DNA of 64,000 bases. Origin: DATGSL01 sp964645585. GTDB lineage: Bacteria > Verrucomicrobiota > Verrucomicrobiia > Opitutales > T3Sed10-336. The notes beneath the pieces were generated by a model. It did no database searches and was not told where the DNA came from. It worked only from the letters and a program-made list of their open reading frames with translations. Shown piece by piece: positions 1 through 9,486 of the stretch (within the stretch, counting starts at the first letter, position 1; every line of letters starts with the position of its first letter). Where the stretch lies: assembly GCA_964645585.1 (NCBI GenBank), contig CAZYAN010000009.1, positions 1 to 64,000 on the forward strand, given 5' to 3'. The position numbers were made by a program, and so were the translations under genes.

Positions 1-3
1 ATC

Positions 4-3000
4 ATGGCCGCCCCGCCGAGCCACAATAATCCTCGCGAACACGATCCGGGTGCGGAAATGAATCCGCCGCCGCGCATCCGCGATCACCAACTGCTGCGAC
101 GGATCGGCGCCGGGGCTTATGGCGAGGTTTGGCTTGCACGCAATGCCTTCGGCGCGTTCCGGGCGATCAAGGTCGTCCGCCGCTCGAGTTTTTCACACGA
201 CGGCCCCTACGAACGCGAGCTGGCGGGAATCCGAAATTTTGAACCGGTCTCGCGAACCCATGCTGGATTGATCGACATCCTTCACACGGGAATCGACGAA
301 GCAAAAGGCTGTTTTTACTGCGTCATGGAGGCCGCCGACGATCACGTTTCCGGAAGAGGAATCGACCCCGCGACGTACACTCCCAAAACGCTGCAAAGCG
401 AGATGCAAAACCGCCGCTTTTCCGCGGATGAAACAATCGCACTCGGTATCGCGCTCGCCGAAGCTCTCGCTTCTCTGCACGGCCGAAATTTGATCCATCG
501 CGACGTCAAGCCGTCGAACATTCTCCTCGTGCGCGGCCGTCCCCGCCTGGGCGATGTCGGCCTCGTTTCCCGTTTCGACGCGACGGTTTCGCTCGTCGGC
601 ACCGACGGCTACCTGCCGCCGGAAGGTCCGCGTTCACCCCAATCCGATCTCTACAGTCTCGGAAAAGTCCTTTATCAGGCGACGACCGGAAACGAACCGG
701 CCGCCTTTCCCGAATTACCAACAGCCACCGGTCCGGATTCCGATTCGAGACCGAATTTGCTGCTCGAGCTGAATCAGGTGCTTCTCCGCGCCTGTGAATT
801 CGATCCGCGCGACCGCTACCCTTCCGCCGCGGCGATGGCGGAGGACCTCCGGCTGATCCGAAGCGGCCAATCCGTCACTCATTTGCGACGCCTCGAAAAG
901 AATCTGCGCTTCGCCCGCCGACTCGCGGCCGGGGCCCTCGCGCTGCTGATTGCCGGACTCGCCGTGTATGGCTACCAGCTCCGCCACAGCCGTCAGATGG
1001 AACGAATGGCCGAAGAAAACCAGCTCCTCGCCGACCGGCACCAGGAGATGCTGATCGCCGCCGAAGTTGATGGCGGTCTTCGCCATCTCGCGGACGGAAG
1101 TCCCCACCGCGCGATCCCGTCATTCGTCCGGGCGCTGGAGGCCGCGGAGGGAGATGCTCGCAAGGAAGAACCGCAGCGGTATCGCCTCAAGGCGCTCCTA
1201 GATGAACACCCGAAACTGCTCGCGGTCGTCACGCACGACGACCGGATTCGCCAATGCAACTTCAGCCCGGACGGCACCCGCATAGTCACCGCAGGAAACG
1301 ACGGTGTCGCTCGCATCTGGGACGCCGCCACCGGTGAACCGATCGGACAGCCTCTCCGCCACGACGGCGCGGTCGCCCGCGCCTGGTTCGACTCGTCGGG
1401 AACGCGCGTCCTGACCCGAAGCGCCGACGGAACCGCGGCCTTCTGGAACGCGCAAACCGGCGACCGTCTCGTTACCTTCCGGCACGAACCCGGTTTGACG
1501 CGCGCCTTGCTGGCGCCGGACGATTCGCGTGTCCTCGTCACCGGCGGCGCGAGCGCACGAATCTGGTCCGTGTCCGGCGGACCGGTTTCACCCATTATCG
1601 ATCACGGCGCGACGATCCGGATCGCCGGTTTTCATCCCGGTGGCCAAATCGTCTGGACCGCCGGCGCCGATGGATTCGTGCGATTCCGGGATCTCGGGAA
1701 TCCCGAAACGCCCATTGCCGCCGCGTCTCACGGCAGTCCGATTCTTCACGCGGCGCTGAGTCCGGATGGCGAGCATTTGGCGACGGCGGGCACCGACGGC
1801 ACGGTCGCTGTTTGGAAATGGCGGCAATCGCGTTCGCCCGAGTTCCGTCTGCCGCACTCCACTGAAGCCGTCGCTGTCGCTTTCAGTCCCGACGGCACGA
1901 TACTCGTCACCAGCGACCGGCCGGCGCGAACACTCCGCGTGTGGTCAGCGGACGACGGAAAACCGATTCGGACTTTCGAGGGAAACCTCAGCCTGTACCC
2001 GGCGTTTTCGCCGGACGGCGCNNNNNNNNNNNNNNNNNNNNNNNNNNNNNNNNNNNNNNNNNNNNNNNNNNNNNNNNNNNNNNNNNNNNNNNNNNNNNNN
2101 NNNNNNNNNNNNNNNNNNNNNCTCTGGAATCTCGAAACCGCTGAGCCGGTTTTCGCGCCGCTCCAGCACGACCAGCCGGTCGAGCAAGTCGGGTTCTCAC
2201 CGGACGGGCGATGGCTGATTACCTCATCGTTCTTCAGCCAGAGAATCTTTGTCTGGGATGCCGCCACCGGAGAATCTGCAGCCGCACTCGAAGTACCGGA
2301 ATCCGTCGGAAAATTCGCGATCGCTGGTGACGGCGACGCGGTCCTAACAGCGGGCACAAGTTGCGGCGGCATTTACTCCCTGCCTCTGATGCGCGGCTCA
2401 CTCGAACCTGTTTGCCACAACGAAGCGATTCTCCACGCCGCTTGGCATTCCGACGGTTCAATGATTCTCACACAATCCGAAAACTGGGTACGCGTTTCCT
2501 CATCGATCGACGGCTTGCCGGTGATTCCCCAGATTAATCGGAGGTTCCGCACCGACACCGTTCGCTCCACATACGGCACATTCTATCCGGCACTGGCCGC
2601 GTTTCATCCTCAGCGCCCGGAGTTCGCGACGATCTCCGGTACGAATGCCTTTCTGCGAACGATCCGTCCCGACTCCCGCCCGACTTCAGACCTTGCCGCG
2701 CTCGCCCGGTTGATGGCCGGAAACGATCCCCCGCGCGATTCTCCTCCGGACGAGGAAGATGTCGCCGCGGAATGGCGCCGTCTTCGAGCTATTTATCCGG
2801 AAGAATTTGTCTCCGATCCGGCGGCAGTCCGCGATTGGCATCGCCAGCTCGCGGCCAATCTCGTCCGGTCCGGACAGACCAGTACCGCCCTTTGGCATCT
2901 GCGCCGACTCGAAGAACTCTCACCGGACGACGCCGAGACTTTCGCCGTCCTCGCTCAGGCGCTGCGGATGCAAAATCGCTTCGCCGCAGCCGCTGAATCC

Positions 3001-3573
3001 GCGAGGGCCGCCGTTCGTCTCCGAGGTTCTCCGCGCGATTATTACGATCTCGTCCTCAGCCAGCTCGCCGCCGGTGACTCTGCCGCCGCCCGAACCGCCG
3101 GACAAGCCGCGCTGGATAAATTTTTCGGCCGCGGCGATTTTTCCGCTAGCCTCGTCGCAGCTTGGACTTTTGCGTTGATCCCATTTTCTGAATACGCGTC
3201 GCCGACAATCCCGACTCGTTTTGAACACGACGCATCGGACGGCGCGCATTCCGCAAATCCTGAAGTCGCGATCGTCACCGCTGCGCTCCATTTACGCGCG
3301 AACGATCCGGCCCGCGCCCGCGCTCACCTCGCGAAAGCCGTCGAACTCATCGAAGCGCGCGCCTTCCTCGCGGGCGAATCCATCCTTCCGCGAATCCATG
3401 CGCTCAAATCCCTCGCCCATCTCGCCGATGGTGATCCAAACGCGGCGCGAGAAAGCTTCGCGAGCTTCCAAGAGTGGTTTTCACAGCCGCGCCAGCTCAA
3501 TTTCGACCAGCAGCTCGAACTCGAGATTTTCTCCGCTCAAACCCAAAAAGCCTTCAATCATTATATCCCGTAA
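4..3573 (+). CDS. Membrane-bound Ser/Thr protein kinase with WD40 and TPR repeats
   Basis: An N-terminal Hanks-type kinase domain (about residues 28-285) carries a Gly loop GAGAYGEV, an AIK lysine (K56), HRDVKPSN (165-172) with the catalytic Asp, and SDLYSLG. The metal-binding DFG is DVG (184-186) and APE is PPE, so activity is likely but slightly atypical. One transmembrane helix (about 307-326) follows, then a coiled coil, many WD40 repeats (FSPDG...VRIWD pattern, about 400-870) and C-terminal TPR-like helices. Topology implies a cytoplasmic kinase and an external repeat domain that senses a ligand or partner. ATG at 4 is at the window edge; ATG at 58 would also keep the whole kinase domain. 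A 100-N gap (2022-2121) interrupts the WD40 region; the frame happens to stay open across it, but the true length there is unknown. Substrates are unknown. Confidence 0.9.
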   Translation: MAAPPSHNNPREHDPGAEMNPPPRIRDHQLLRRIGAGAYGEVWLARNAFGAFRAIKVVRRSSFSHDGPYERELAGIRNFEPVSRTHAGLIDILHTGIDEAKGCFYCVMEAADDHVSGRGIDPATYTPKTLQSEMQNRRFSADETIALGIALAEALASLHGRNLIHRDVKPSNILLVRGRPRLGDVGLVSRFDATVSLVGTDGYLPPEGPRSPQSDLYSLGKVLYQATTGNEPAAFPELPTATGPDSDSRPNLLLELNQVLLRACEFDPRDRYPSAAAMAEDLRLIRSGQSVTHLRRLEKNLRFARRLAAGALALLIAGLAVYGYQLRHSRQMERMAEENQLLADRHQEMLIAAEVDGGLRHLADGSPHRAIPSFVRALEAAEGDARKEEPQRYRLKALLDEHPKLLAVVTHDDRIRQCNFSPDGTRIVTAGNDGVARIWDAATGEPIGQPLRHDGAVARAWFDSSGTRVLTRSADGTAAFWNAQTGDRLVTFRHEPGLTRALLAPDDSRVLVTGGASARIWSVSGGPVSPIIDHGATIRIAGFHPGGQIVWTAGADGFVRFRDLGNPETPIAAASHGSPILHAALSPDGEHLATAGTDGTVAVWKWRQSRSPEFRLPHSTEAVAVAFSPDGTILVTSDRPARTLRVWSADDGKPIRTFEGNLSLYPAFSPDGXXXXXXXXXXXXXXXXXXXXXXXXXXXXXXXXXXLWNLETAEPVFAPLQHDQPVEQVGFSPDGRWLITSSFFSQRIFVWDAATGESAAALEVPESVGKFAIAGDGDAVLTAGTSCGGIYSLPLMRGSLEPVCHNEAILHAAWHSDGSMILTQSENWVRVSSSIDGLPVIPQINRRFRTDTVRSTYGTFYPALAAFHPQRPEFATISGTNAFLRTIRPDSRPTSDLAALARLMAGNDPPRDSPPDEEDVAAEWRRLRAIYPEEFVSDPAAVRDWHRQLAANLVRSGQTSTALWHLRRLEELSPDDAETFAVLAQALRMQNRFAAAAESARAAVRLRGSPRDYYDLVLSQLAAGDSAAARTAGQAALDKFFGRGDFSASLVAAWTFALIPFSEYASPTIPTRFEHDASDGAHSANPEVAIVTAALHLRANDPARARAHLAKAVELIEARAFLAGESILPRIHALKSLAHLADGDPNAARESFASFQEWFSQPRQLNFDQQLELEIFSAQTQKAFNHYIP
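2022..2121. other. Assembly gap (100 N)
   Basis: Exactly 100 N, the usual placeholder for a gap of unknown size. It falls inside the WD40 region of the kinase gene, so the number of repeats is not known. Confidence 0.99.
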
Positions 3574-3643
3574 CGCCGATCCTCGCCCGAGCCAAGAGCA
3601 GGCGCTTTAGCACTCCTGAAACGGAAACCAAATGCTCCGACTC

Positions 3644-4701
3644 TTACACCGTTCCTGAGATGATCTTGATCGCCTCGCGACAGGCATCGATGAGAAGCGA
3701 GAGCGCGTCGCGACCAAAAGGACTTACCCAGACTTGGTAAACATCCTCAACCGCCAGGCGGGCCGGATAAAGATAGCTGCCAGACGCGCCGTTCGAAAGG
3801 TTCATCACAATGACTGGATGGTCGGGAAACGTTCGACGCAGTTCGACCTGAAAATCTGAATACGCTTCATTCGGCTGCGCGACGAAGACCGCATTTCCCA
3901 CCGTCCAGATCCAATAGCTGACATCACAGGTCGGTCCTGGACCAAGAAACCGAATCTGCGCTCGTTTGCGATGCAGCCGTTCCTGAAGCGCTCGATCCTG
4001 ACATCGTTCGAGTTCGTGCTGAACTTCCGCTTCCGTCGGAAGCGGCTTGAGCGGAAACGGAACTGAACCGACACGGGCCGCAATTTTGTCCGAATGGGAA
4101 ACCGGCGTCGGCGCCCAGATCGCGAGCGGCGCCCCCGACTCCCTCACTCCGGCAAACGTCAGTTGCATCTCTGGCGGCATCATCGCCTCCAGCACCGCGA
4201 GCGCGGAATAGCCCAACTGCCGACCGTTCGCATCCGCCACGGAAACATCACCCGTATATTGATATCGCGGCGCGAGTTCGCCGGACGCGCCTTGCANNNN
4301 NNNNNNNNNNNNNNNNNNNNNNNNNNNNNNNNNNNNNNNNNNNNNNNNNNNNNNNNNNNNNNNNNNNNNNNNNNNNNNNNNNNNNNNNNNNNNNNNGAGC
4401 ATGACGCGTGGGTATGACTGACGTTCAGGATCAAGCGCTCCGGGCCGACGCCAGCAGCTTCGAGCAGCTCGCTCCGGATTTTGTATTCATCATCCGGTGA
4501 CCGAAACATGAACCCGTCCATTGCCACCAATACCAGCGGCGCCTCTTCCGGTCGCCCGGAGAATGCCGCTGCCGTGAGAAGCAGCGGACGATGCACTCCT
4601 TCGGCAACGTCATGCGAGGAAGCGCCCCATTGACGCGCATAAATGCCAATCGGCGGGGTGATATCCCGCCGGGCGATTCCGATCGAACCAGTAAAACCCA
4701 T
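3644..4701 (-). CDS. Neutral/alkaline ceramidase-like hydrolase, interrupted by a gap
   Basis: The N-terminal part (4397-4701) reads GIARRDITPPIG, then LVLVAMDG and LNVSHTHASC, the pattern of the N-terminal domain of neutral ceramidase-like proteins, where the HTH histidines help bind zinc. The C-terminal part (3644-4296) continues with VFVAQPNEAYSDFQ and VMNLSNGASGSYLYP, also typical of the family. The two parts are in different frames only because the 100-N gap between them has an arbitrary length; I treat them as one gene. ATG at 4701 is preferred over TTG at 4722. No signal peptide is seen. In carbohydrate clusters of related bacteria these proteins have no proven substrate. It is the last gene of a minus-strand run with the SDR, dehydratase and Gfo/Idh genes. 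Confidence 0.7.
4297..4396. other. Assembly gap (100 N)
   Basis: Exactly 100 N inside the ceramidase-like gene. The reading frame differs on the two sides, as expected for a placeholder of arbitrary length. Confidence 0.99.
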
Positions 4702-4793
4702 TGAACGATTAAGGAATAACAACAGTTACAAACGCGGGCGAATCTCCCTGAAAATTCCAGTGAGGCAATCACGAACCTTCGCGTAACATTCCC

Positions 4794-5564
4794 TCATGTC
4801 CCCGGTGAGATCAGCGATAATCCTCCATCCATCACAATGGTCTGACCGGTGATGTGACGGTTTTCATTTTCGCACAAATGAACAACCTGCGCCGCGACGT
4901 CGGCCGGCTTGATCAGTTGTCCGATCGGTACCCAGTCTCGCGCCCGTTCTCGGCGCCCTTCCTCCTCCTGAAAAAACCGTCCGCTCAAACCGGCATCGAC
5001 ATATCCGGGAGCGACCTCATTCACCAGAATCCCGTGTTTGGCCCACTCGATGGCGAGGCATCGGCACAACATTCGCATGCCCGCTTTCGCGACACAGTAA
5101 GCGGACATCTTCGGATGCGGCGCGTGCCCGGCCCAACTGCCAACAAACACGATCCGACCGTTCATTTTTCCTTCGATCATTCGGCGCCCAGCGGCCTTTG
5201 CCAAATAAAAGGCGCCATGGAGATTGACCGCGATCTCCCGTTCCCATTTCTCCGCGACAAACTCGTCCGGCGGAGAAACCGTGACAGTCGCAGCATTCGG
5301 AACCACCAATGTCGGAGTGCCCCATTGATCCTCCACGTGCTCGACCCACTTCGTCACCGCATCCGCATCGGTCACGTCGACCTGCCGATAATCAATGCAG
5401 TCATCCGGCCCGAGCGCGGCAGCCATTTCGGCGCCGGCGGCGTTATCTTTTACGTCACCGAGGGCAACGCGCGCGCCGCGCGCGAGAAATGCCCGGGCGA
5501 TCGCCAGTCCGATATCGCCCAGCCCGCCGCTGATAACCGCGACCTGTCCGTCAAAATCACCCAT
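4794..5564 (-). CDS. SDR-family NAD(P)-dependent oxidoreductase
   Basis: A classical short-chain dehydrogenase of 256 residues. The N-terminal nucleotide loop is SGGLGDIG, an NAAT motif replaces NNAG, and the catalytic Ser143 (VGSWAG), Tyr156 and Lys160 (SAYCVAKAG) are present. The C-terminus GQTIVMDGGL is typical of SDRs acting on sugars and sugar acids. ATG at 5564 overlaps the stop of the upstream dehydratase as TGATG, which suggests translational coupling; GTG at 5567 is the alternative. Placed after a sugar-acid dehydratase and a Gfo/Idh protein, it probably oxidises or reduces a keto-deoxy sugar acid or similar intermediate. The exact substrate cannot be read from sequence. Confidence 0.9.
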   Translation of the reverse strand: MGDFDGQVAVISGGLGDIGLAIARAFLARGARVALGDVKDNAAGAEMAAALGPDDCIDYRQVDVTDADAVTKWVEHVEDQWGTPTLVVPNAATVTVSPPDEFVAEKWEREIAVNLHGAFYLAKAAGRRMIEGKMNGRIVFVGSWAGHAPHPKMSAYCVAKAGMRMLCRCLAIEWAKHGILVNEVAPGYVDAGLSGRFFQEEEGRRERARDWVPIGQLIKPADVAAQVVHLCENENRHITGQTIVMDGGLSLISPGT

Positions 5565-6742
5565 CACCAGTCGCCGACACTTCCGTCGGGGTAAAAAGAA
5601 CGTTGCAACACCTCCTGTTCGAAGGGGTGTTTGCGCACCTCGTCTTCATTGATTTCCACGCCAAGCCCGGGTCGTGTATTGGGCCGAACAATACGCCCTT
5701 CCCTTTCAACCGTGAATCCCTCGCTCACGACATCGCTGCGCCACGGAACGTCTTGGTGAACCGTCTCACAAATGATATAAGACGGTGTCGCGAATCCGAC
5801 TTCCAAAGAAGCCGCGGTGCTGACGGGCCCTTGGGGATTGTGCGGAGCAAGCGCCACGCGATACGCCTCCGCCATCGCGGCAATCTTGCGCGCCTCCGAC
5901 AGGCCGCCGCAGTGGGTGATATCCGGCTGCAACACGCTGCAAGCCCGCTTCTCGAGAAGTTCTCGAAAAGCGTGAACACCGATTAACCGCTCGCCCGTTG
6001 CAATCGGCGTCGCCACGGCCCGCTGCACTTCCGCGATCCCGTCGATCGTCTCCGGCCAGCAGGGCTCTTCAAAGAAATACAGGCCGTACGGTTCAAGTGC
6101 CTTGGCGAATAAAATTCCCATCCGCGGCGAGGGTCTCGCGTGACAATCGACCATGATGTCAATTCCATCGCCGACCGCCTCCCGCATCGCGGCGACACAA
6201 GCTTCCGCGTAGCGCACCGGTTTCAGCCCTTCGAGCGGCATCGTCTCCGGAACGGCCATCGACTTGAACGCCGTAAACCCTTCTTCAACCGCCTGCTTCG
6301 CCAGTTCGGCAAATCGTGCCGCGTCAGCCGGAGAGGTTTCGTAAAAATCCTCCATGCGCCCGCCGCCGAGGTGGCAGTAGGTGCGGACGTAATCACGCAC
6401 CGGACCGCCCCATAGCTTATGGCATGGAACGCCGTGGACCTTGCCAAGAATATCCCAAAGCGCGAGATCGATTCCGCTAATTGCTGTGGCGCGTACGATT
6501 CCGTTACCGTGCCAGAAGTGCTGGCGATACATCATCTGCCACAGGTGTTCAACACGTGTCGGGTCTTCGCCAATAAGCAATGTCGCGAGATCTTCAATAC
6601 ATCCGACTACTCCGCGCGTGTGCCACTCAAGTGTGGCCTCACCCCAGCCGTACAAGCCCGGCTGATCTGTCAGCACTTTGACAAAGACCCAGTTGCGCAT
6701 CCGCGCGTGGCAGACATGGGTTTCAATCGCCGTGATCTTCAT
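5564..6742 (-). CDS. Enolase-superfamily sugar-acid dehydratase (galactonate dehydratase-like)
   Basis: A mandelate racemase/muconate lactonizing enzyme family protein of 392 residues. The metal ligands and acid/base residues of the D-galactonate dehydratase type are visible: D199 and H201 (VDCHARPS), E225 or E226 (FFEEP), E251 (ATGERL), D274 (QPDITHCGG) and H301 (APHNPQGP). It would dehydrate an aldonic acid to a 2-keto-3-deoxy acid in the cytoplasm. The start at 6742 overlaps the stop of the upstream Gfo/Idh gene by four bases (ATGA), and the end overlaps the SDR start. An in-frame extension to 6847 exists but lies inside the upstream gene. D-galactonate is the closest family substrate; another hexonate or uronate-derived acid is possible. 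Confidence 0.88.
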   Translation of the reverse strand: MKITAIETHVCHARMRNWVFVKVLTDQPGLYGWGEATLEWHTRGVVGCIEDLATLLIGEDPTRVEHLWQMMYRQHFWHGNGIVRATAISGIDLALWDILGKVHGVPCHKLWGGPVRDYVRTYCHLGGGRMEDFYETSPADAARFAELAKQAVEEGFTAFKSMAVPETMPLEGLKPVRYAEACVAAMREAVGDGIDIMVDCHARPSPRMGILFAKALEPYGLYFFEEPCWPETIDGIAEVQRAVATPIATGERLIGVHAFRELLEKRACSVLQPDITHCGGLSEARKIAAMAEAYRVALAPHNPQGPVSTAASLEVGFATPSYIICETVHQDVPWRSDVVSEGFTVEREGRIVRPNTRPGLGVEINEDEVRKHPFEQEVLQRSFYPDGSVGDW

Positions 6743-7953
6743 GAAATCGGTTTCTCCGAACTCTGGTTCGCACCAAACCGCGGAAACGCAACGGCCTGGT
6801 TTCCGCCCTCCATCGACTCCCGGCTTAAGGGGGTGATGCTCGACCAAGTGACTGCGTCGTAGACATCGATGAACGGCCTCCGCTCCTCAAGGATCGCCGC
6901 CACGAATTCACGCGGAACGAAAAAGTCACTTCCTTCGTGTCCCCATGCCGCGGCCTCGGCGCCAAACTCTCGCCAAAGCGGGTGTTCAAACTCCTCTGCG
7001 TACTTATACAGAGGCTCCCATGCTTCCGCCGATCCATCGCGGCCGGTCGGGCTCCGATCCTGTATCCAAATCTGAGGTGCCAAGTCAGGACCGATATTTG
7101 AGGTGAAAGCCGCCCGGGTGCCTTGCAGAGCGTATCGGTTCGGATGCTCCGGACGAGGCGAAGTGGTATCGAGCCGATGACTGACAAGGACGCCGTTCTC
7201 ACTTCGAAGCATCGTTGTAACACTGTCCGGCATCCGCCATGCGGACGGTGCTGCAAGCTCGTGATCGGAACCGTACTTTCGGCGGGTGTACTCCGCGCAG
7301 GCAAAGGCGCCGCTTTGCCACGCACTCAATGAAGTATACCAGTCTCGGCGGTTGATTCCCAGCCAGCGGCTGACCGGGCCCATCGAATGCGTCGGATAAC
7401 AGTTTCCAAAAAAGGTTCGCTTCCGCTCGCCGCGCCACGTCAGCGTCCCGTCCTCTTCATAAAGCAGAAACCGGCAATCGTGCAGGTAGCTTCCTTCGGC
7501 ATAAATCAAATCGCCAAACACGCCGCGGCTGACCATCTCCTCCACCATCAGAACGTCCCGCATAAAGCAGTAATTCTCCGCCAGCATGTAGACGAGTCCA
7601 GTTTCTTCGACGGCTCGGATCAGCTCCCGCGACTCCTCCAGAGTCTCAACCGCCGGCACTTCACAGAGAACATGCTTTCCCGCCCGCAGCGCCTGGATTG
7701 CCTGGCGCGCGTGCAACTCGACGGGAGTTGCAAGGCAGATCGCGTCGACCTCCTTATCTTCGAGCAACTGGTCAAATTCAGAGTAACACCGCACCCCCGT
7801 GTCGCGCCACGGCGCCAGCCGCTCCGGCGCCGAATCGCATACCGCCGCCAGTTGAACCTGATCGCCGAGTTTCCTGGCCGATTCCGCGTACAAGCCCCCT
7901 CGCAAACGAACTCCGGCAACTCCTAGACAAACCACTTTTGAAGCTTTCTTCAT
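6739..7953 (-). CDS. Gfo/Idh/MocA-family protein, GH109-like features
   Basis: A 404-residue cytoplasmic protein with an N-terminal Rossmann fold (VVCLGVAGVRLRGG) and the Gfo/Idh C-terminal domain. The usual catalytic EKP motif is EVP (E98-V99-P100), so the conserved lysine of sugar dehydrogenases is missing. A GNCYPTHSMGP motif around His189 resembles the YPTHGLGP motif I recall for NAD-dependent GH109 glycosidases. It may therefore be a redox-type glycosidase or a sugar oxidoreductase with altered chemistry; this is inference. ATG at 7953 is preferred to TTG at 7956. It heads a coupled run with the dehydratase, SDR and ceramidase-like genes. Homologous proteins lie at 8077-9351 and 12622-13860. 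Confidence 0.82.
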   Translation of the reverse strand: MKKASKVVCLGVAGVRLRGGLYAESARKLGDQVQLAAVCDSAPERLAPWRDTGVRCYSEFDQLLEDKEVDAICLATPVELHARQAIQALRAGKHVLCEVPAVETLEESRELIRAVEETGLVYMLAENYCFMRDVLMVEEMVSRGVFGDLIYAEGSYLHDCRFLLYEEDGTLTWRGERKRTFFGNCYPTHSMGPVSRWLGINRRDWYTSLSAWQSGAFACAEYTRRKYGSDHELAAPSAWRMPDSVTTMLRSENGVLVSHRLDTTSPRPEHPNRYALQGTRAAFTSNIGPDLAPQIWIQDRSPTGRDGSAEAWEPLYKYAEEFEHPLWREFGAEAAAWGHEGSDFFVPREFVAAILEERRPFIDVYDAVTWSSITPLSRESMEGGNQAVAFPRFGANQSSEKPIS

Positions 7954-8076
7954 CAAAAACCCGCATCTTAGATCATGATCCTCGGTCGCGGTCGAATCCC
8001 AAGGATTCGTTTACCACCACCCAAGTCCCGAACCGAACAAACCGACGGCACACCGCCGTTGCCTGTCGACACGCGA

Positions 8077-9351
8077 TCAAGCCTTATCGAAGCTCGGAAT
8101 CTCCAGCGGCTTTCCTCCTTGCAGCGACGACTGATGCGCGACAATGCCCGGCACCGTCATCGCAAGTGCTTCGTATAGATCGACGTCAGGCTCGCGCCCC
8201 TCCAGCAGCGACTGGATAAACTCATTCGAAATGAATGGGTGCGAATTTTGATGACCGCTTTTCACGCGCATCGGTTCCGGAAGCATGTCGCTCTGCCAGT
8301 ACTGCGGCGGAGTGTACGGCTCAAACGGCGAGATTGCTTCCACGAAACCGGCGTCATCGGTTCCTAGTTTGCTGCTCGCCCGGACGATGCCGGCTGATTT
8401 CCCGTTTGGAGAGGCCGAAAAAACGCTCATCTTCGTCCCATACCATTGTCCCCGGTCCCCTCCCTTAACGGCGGCGGCCCAGATAATCGACATGCGGAAC
8501 GCGTTGCCTTTGTCCGTCGTGAAAAAGGCGGTTTCGTTCAAATATGGATTATTGTAACGATTCGGCCAATAGGATGGTCGCTTGTCTCCCCATCCCACCG
8601 AAGTAACCGAAACAAGGCGTTCGCGCGTGACCCCGACAACATAAGCGGTGGAGTGCGTCGGGTACTTCATCGGCGGAAGCCCCCTGCGCCACGTGGGCTT
8701 TCCCTCCTCATCGACAAAGAGTTCTTCGAGGCCCGGGTGATGGTACTCCGCCTCGACCGAGAAGATATCGCCAAAAGCGCCTTGCTTGAAGAAATCGCGA
8801 GCGGCGATGACCATCGGCTTATAATAGCTCGTTTCGGCCATCATATAGGTCATACCCGTCCGTTCCTTGACCTCTTTCAACATCGCGGCCTCTTCCAACG
8901 TAAAACATGCCGGAACCGCGCACAGCACATGCCAGCCACGCTCCATGCACATTTTCGTATGTTCCGCGTGCAGCGGACCGTCGGTAAAAATGGCGACCGC
9001 ATCAATGTCTTTGGCTTCCTTCACCATCGCCTCAAGGGACTCGTACGCTTTCTCGCATTGATAGACTTTCTGAAGGCGGGCCCTGCGGTCCGGCTTGAGA
9101 TCCGTCACTCCCGTGACCACGCAGTCCGGATGCAAATGAAACTGAAAAGTCGCCCCAAAACGCCCTCCGGCGACGCCAATTCTAATTTTCCGATCTTTAC
9201 CAATCGCCGCCCGTCCAATCGATGACTGGCCGAAGAGTGAACCGCCCGCGAGGGCAAAAGCACCTCCGGCGGCCATTCCAAGAAAATCGCGACGCGACAG
9301 GCTGCCCGGCGGGTTTGTTTCGTTTGTCCGACGTGTGTTCTTTTTATCCAT
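8077..9351 (-). CDS. Tat-exported Gfo/Idh/MocA-family protein
   Basis: A 424-residue protein with a twin-arginine signal (LSRRDFLGMAAGG, residues 18-30) followed by a hydrophobic stretch, so it is folded with its cofactor and exported. The Rossmann motif is IGVAGGRFGA. The EKP catalytic motif is AVP (A145-V146-P147), lacking both Glu and Lys. A KYPTHSTAY motif places His233 where GH109-type proteins have their key histidine. Periplasmic Gfo/Idh proteins of this group are common in Verrucomicrobiota and Planctomycetota polysaccharide clusters; most have no proven activity. Its neighbours suggest action on oligosaccharides released from a uronate/amino-sugar polymer. Confidence 0.85.
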   Translation of the reverse strand: MDKKNTRRTNETNPPGSLSRRDFLGMAAGGAFALAGGSLFGQSSIGRAAIGKDRKIRIGVAGGRFGATFQFHLHPDCVVTGVTDLKPDRRARLQKVYQCEKAYESLEAMVKEAKDIDAVAIFTDGPLHAEHTKMCMERGWHVLCAVPACFTLEEAAMLKEVKERTGMTYMMAETSYYKPMVIAARDFFKQGAFGDIFSVEAEYHHPGLEELFVDEEGKPTWRRGLPPMKYPTHSTAYVVGVTRERLVSVTSVGWGDKRPSYWPNRYNNPYLNETAFFTTDKGNAFRMSIIWAAAVKGGDRGQWYGTKMSVFSASPNGKSAGIVRASSKLGTDDAGFVEAISPFEPYTPPQYWQSDMLPEPMRVKSGHQNSHPFISNEFIQSLLEGREPDVDLYEALAMTVPGIVAHQSSLQGGKPLEIPSFDKA

Positions 9352-9486
9352 GAAATTAGTAAAGAATTACTCTGAGGGCGGTGCGACCGTAAAGGAGCGC
9401 CATGACTCAAGGGTGGCTGCAAGAACTCGCGAAACAAGTGCCGGTTCCGAAAGACGGATCGGTCGACGCACCCCTTCCAGAACCGG

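Noticed and set aside
8044..8060. Short stem-loop after the Tat Gfo/Idh gene
   Set aside because: It has a 5-base stem and only a weak T-rich follow-up (CGGTTTGTTC). This is not enough to call a terminator, and the next gene is in the same direction.
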